6,464 nt of DNA. Origin: Selenomonadaceae bacterium. GTDB lineage: Bacteria; Bacillota; Negativicutes; Selenomonadales; Selenomonadaceae. Below are positions 5,296 to 6,464 of the stretch, piece after piece. The notes below the pieces were generated by a model. The model was not told where the DNA came from and did not search any database. It was given only the letters and a program-made list of their open reading frames with translations. The stretch's first letter is position 1. Every line of letters starts with the position of its first letter. The stretch covers positions 1 to 6,464 of the forward strand of contig JAFUTM010000303.1 in the NCBI GenBank assembly GCA_017484235.1, read 5' to 3'. Made by a program: the position numbers and the translations under genes.

Positions 5296-6348
5296 ATGAT
5301 AAATTTTTTCGATATTCAAAGATTTGCTGATACTCCACCAACTCCACCAGACGGCGGCGGTAGCGGCACTCCAGGTGGCGGTTCTTCAAGCAGTTCTGTC
5401 ACCTGGAGCGGTGCAACTTCCATTACTTCTGCGGCTACTGAAACCGGCAAGACATATACATCAACATCAGCGGACCAGAATGCTGTTTTAATCAACACGA
5501 GTGACAGCGTAGTTTTGACAAATGCTACTGTCAAAAAATCCGGTGGCACTTCCGCAAGCGACGACTACAGTTTTTATGGCATCAACTCTGCGGTGATGTG
5601 TAAAGGCGGCGGCACAACTTCAATTACTGGCGGCTCCGTTACGACATCGGCGGCCGGTGCTAATGGTATTTTCAGTTATGGCGCCAATTCCGGTTCCACT
5701 AATGCCACTGGCGACGGTACGACTGTTTATATTTCCGGTACGACCATTACAACCACCGGTGACGGTTCCGGCGGCATTATGACGACTTATGGCGGCACTA
5801 CTGTTGCTAAAAATCTCACTATAAACACCAGCGGCGGCTCCTCCGCTCCGATTCGTACCGACAGAGGCGGCGGCTGGGTCACTGTAACTGGCGGTTCTTA
5901 TACTTCCAGTGGGCTTGGTTCTCCGGCTATTTATTCAACTGCCGACATCACCGTTAATGATGCAACTCTAGTGTCCAACCTTTCAGAAGGCGTCTGCATT
6001 GAGGGCACCGGCTCAATTGCTCTTTCCAACTGCACGTTGACTGCGAATAACACTTCCACTAACGGCAATGCCACTTTCCACGACACTATTATGATTTATC
6101 AATCTATGAGTGGCGACGCGGACAGCGGCAGTTCTTCTTTTTCAATGACTGGCGGCGTACTCAACAGTAAATCCGGTCACGTCTTCCACGTCACTAATAC
6201 GAGTGCGGTTATAACTCTTGACGGAGTGACAATTAACAACACTGATTCTGATGATGTGCTTCTCAGTGTGTGTGACGACGGCTGGAGTGGCGGCTCAAAT
6301 ACTGCAACGCTAAACGCTAGTGGGCAGGAGCAAGCAACAGTTAATTAA
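5296..6348 (+). CDS. Parallel beta-helix-like Gly/Ser/Thr-rich surface protein, 3' end apparently truncated by IS607 insertion
   Basis: ATG 5296 gives 350 residues, set by AAAGGGTGG just upstream. Residues 1-12 (MINFFDIQRFAD) form a short aromatic motif with no hydrophobic signal core. Residues 13-34 are a Pro then Gly/Ser linker. From about 35 onward come irregular short beta repeats rich in Thr, Ser, Gly and Asn (for example VTVTGGSYTSSGLGSPAIYSTADITVNDATL and SFSMTGGVLNSKSGHVFHVTNTSAVITLDGVTI), the pattern of right-handed parallel beta-helix proteins. These are usually adhesins or glycan-active surface proteins. No catalytic motif is recognisable. The frame ends at TAA 6346-6348, soon after NASGQ, at a point where more rungs would be expected and where the IS607 left end begins. 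The last few residues (about EQATVN) are probably element-encoded. Base composition is clearly higher in GC than the Asn-rich gene upstream. How it would be exported is unclear. Confidence 0.78.
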   Translation: MINFFDIQRFADTPPTPPDGGGSGTPGGGSSSSSVTWSGATSITSAATETGKTYTSTSADQNAVLINTSDSVVLTNATVKKSGGTSASDDYSFYGINSAVMCKGGGTTSITGGSVTTSAAGANGIFSYGANSGSTNATGDGTTVYISGTTITTTGDGSGGIMTTYGGTTVAKNLTINTSGGSSAPIRTDRGGGWVTVTGGSYTSSGLGSPAIYSTADITVNDATLVSNLSEGVCIEGTGSIALSNCTLTANNTSTNGNATFHDTIMIYQSMSGDADSGSSSFSMTGGVLNSKSGHVFHVTNTSAVITLDGVTINNTDSDDVLLSVCDDGWSGGSNTATLNASGQEQATVN

Positions 6349-6352
6349 AACA

Positions 6353-6372
6353 TTGACAATAGTAGACAAAAG
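6353..6372 (+). repeat. 10-bp tandem direct repeat in the IS607 left end
   Basis: TTGACAATAG (6353-6362) is followed directly by TAGACAAAAG (6363-6372), 8 of 10 identical. One helical turn of phasing suits co-operative binding of the recombinase, and the first copy coincides with the -35 box. Binding is inferred. Confidence 0.5.
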
Positions 6373-6381
6373 TCATAGAAT
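6353..6381 (+). promoter_or_regulatory. Strong promoter of IS607 tnpA, predicted leaderless transcript
   Basis: A perfect TTGACA (6353-6358), a 17-nt spacer and TAGAAT (6376-6381, 5 of 6) form a near-consensus sigma-70-type promoter. The expected start, 7 nt after the -10 box, is base 6388, the A of the tnpA ATG. No Shine-Dalgarno sequence precedes that ATG. Confidence 0.75.
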
Positions 6382-6387
6382 ATACCT

Positions 6388-6464
6388 ATGGATAAATATA
6401 AGCCACATGAATTTGCAGAAAAAATCAATGTGTCAGTAAGGACACTACAAAGATGGGACAAAGC
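6388..6464 (+). CDS. tnpA: IS607-family serine recombinase/transposase TnpA, N-terminal 25 codons (3' end outside window)
   Basis: The 25 visible residues, MDKYKPHEFAEKINVSVRTL followed by QRWDK, match the MerR-like winged-helix DNA-binding start of IS607 TnpA (pattern YKPxEFAxxxxVSVxTLQRWD). In this family the DNA-binding domain precedes a serine-recombinase catalytic domain, which would lie past the window edge. TnpA excises and integrates the element through a circular intermediate. ATG 6388 is the only sensible start and has no ribosome binding site, in keeping with the leaderless promoter. Intactness cannot be judged. Confidence 0.88.
   Translation, partial: MDKYKPHEFAEKINVSVRTLQRWDK

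Larger units (their letters stand above)
6328..6464 (+). mobile_element. Left end of an IS607-family insertion sequence (continues beyond window)
   Basis: The family is assigned from the encoded recombinase N-terminus. IS607 elements have no terminal inverted repeats, make no target duplication and favour a GG dinucleotide at the junction. The likely boundary is the GG at 6327-6328 (or 6322-6324), where the beta-helix coding pattern stops and AT-rich sequence begins about 60 bases before tnpA. The exact edge is an inference. A tnpB gene and omega-RNA often follow tnpA in this family and would lie outside the window. Confidence 0.7.

Overview
The window looks like part of the chromosome of an anaerobic, didermic Firmicutes relative, probably a member of the Negativicutes. 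The evidence is indirect. A lipoprotein-type RND membrane fusion protein implies an outer membrane. Strong GAGGTGA ribosome binding sites, with TTG and GTG starts, look Firmicutes-like. A mucin-type glycosidase, an Asn-rich secreted protein and a beta-helix surface-like protein suggest a gut or rumen habitat. No rRNA, tRNA or CRISPR array is visible, so the taxonomy is only an inference.

Layout: (1) Positions 1-1266 (+) hold the 3' part of a type I restriction-modification specificity gene (hsdS-like). It has two target-recognition domains in one reading frame, broken by one in-frame TAA at 448-450 in the linker between them. (2) Positions 3785-1245 (-) form a two-gene operon. It encodes a secreted GH84-family beta-N-acetylglucosaminidase-like enzyme and then a periplasmic adaptor lipoprotein of an RND efflux pump, with no pump permease in the window. 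A consensus-like promoter lies just upstream of the GH84 gene. The adaptor gene converges on the hsdS-like gene and overlaps its last 22 bases. (3) Positions 3946-5079 (+), divergent from the operon, encode a secreted protein with a signal peptide, about 150 residues of Asn/Ser/Asp-rich low complexity and a folded C-terminal domain of unknown function. (4) Positions 5080-5295 are non-coding. They hold an AT-rich palindrome, a GC-rich two-step hairpin that looks like a dispersed repeat, and a run of five 7-bp units around a putative -10 box. (5) Positions 5296-6348 (+) encode a Gly/Ser/Thr-rich parallel beta-helix-like protein that begins with a short FFDIQRFA motif and has no classical signal peptide. 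Its 3' end appears to be cut off by a mobile element. (6) From about 6328 to the window end is the left end of an IS607-family element. The first 25 codons of its serine-recombinase tnpA are present, preceded by a strong promoter placed so that the message would be leaderless.

Taken together, this is an accessory, surface- and envelope-oriented region (glycan hydrolysis, efflux adaptor, two surface-like low-complexity or repeat proteins) with signs of decay and insertion: a nonsense-broken hsdS and an IS607 insertion. The most notable items are the IS607 leader arrangement, which may be followed by a tnpB/omega-RNA module outside the window, the single-stop hsdS split, the GH84-adaptor pairing, and the layered repeats upstream of the beta-helix gene.
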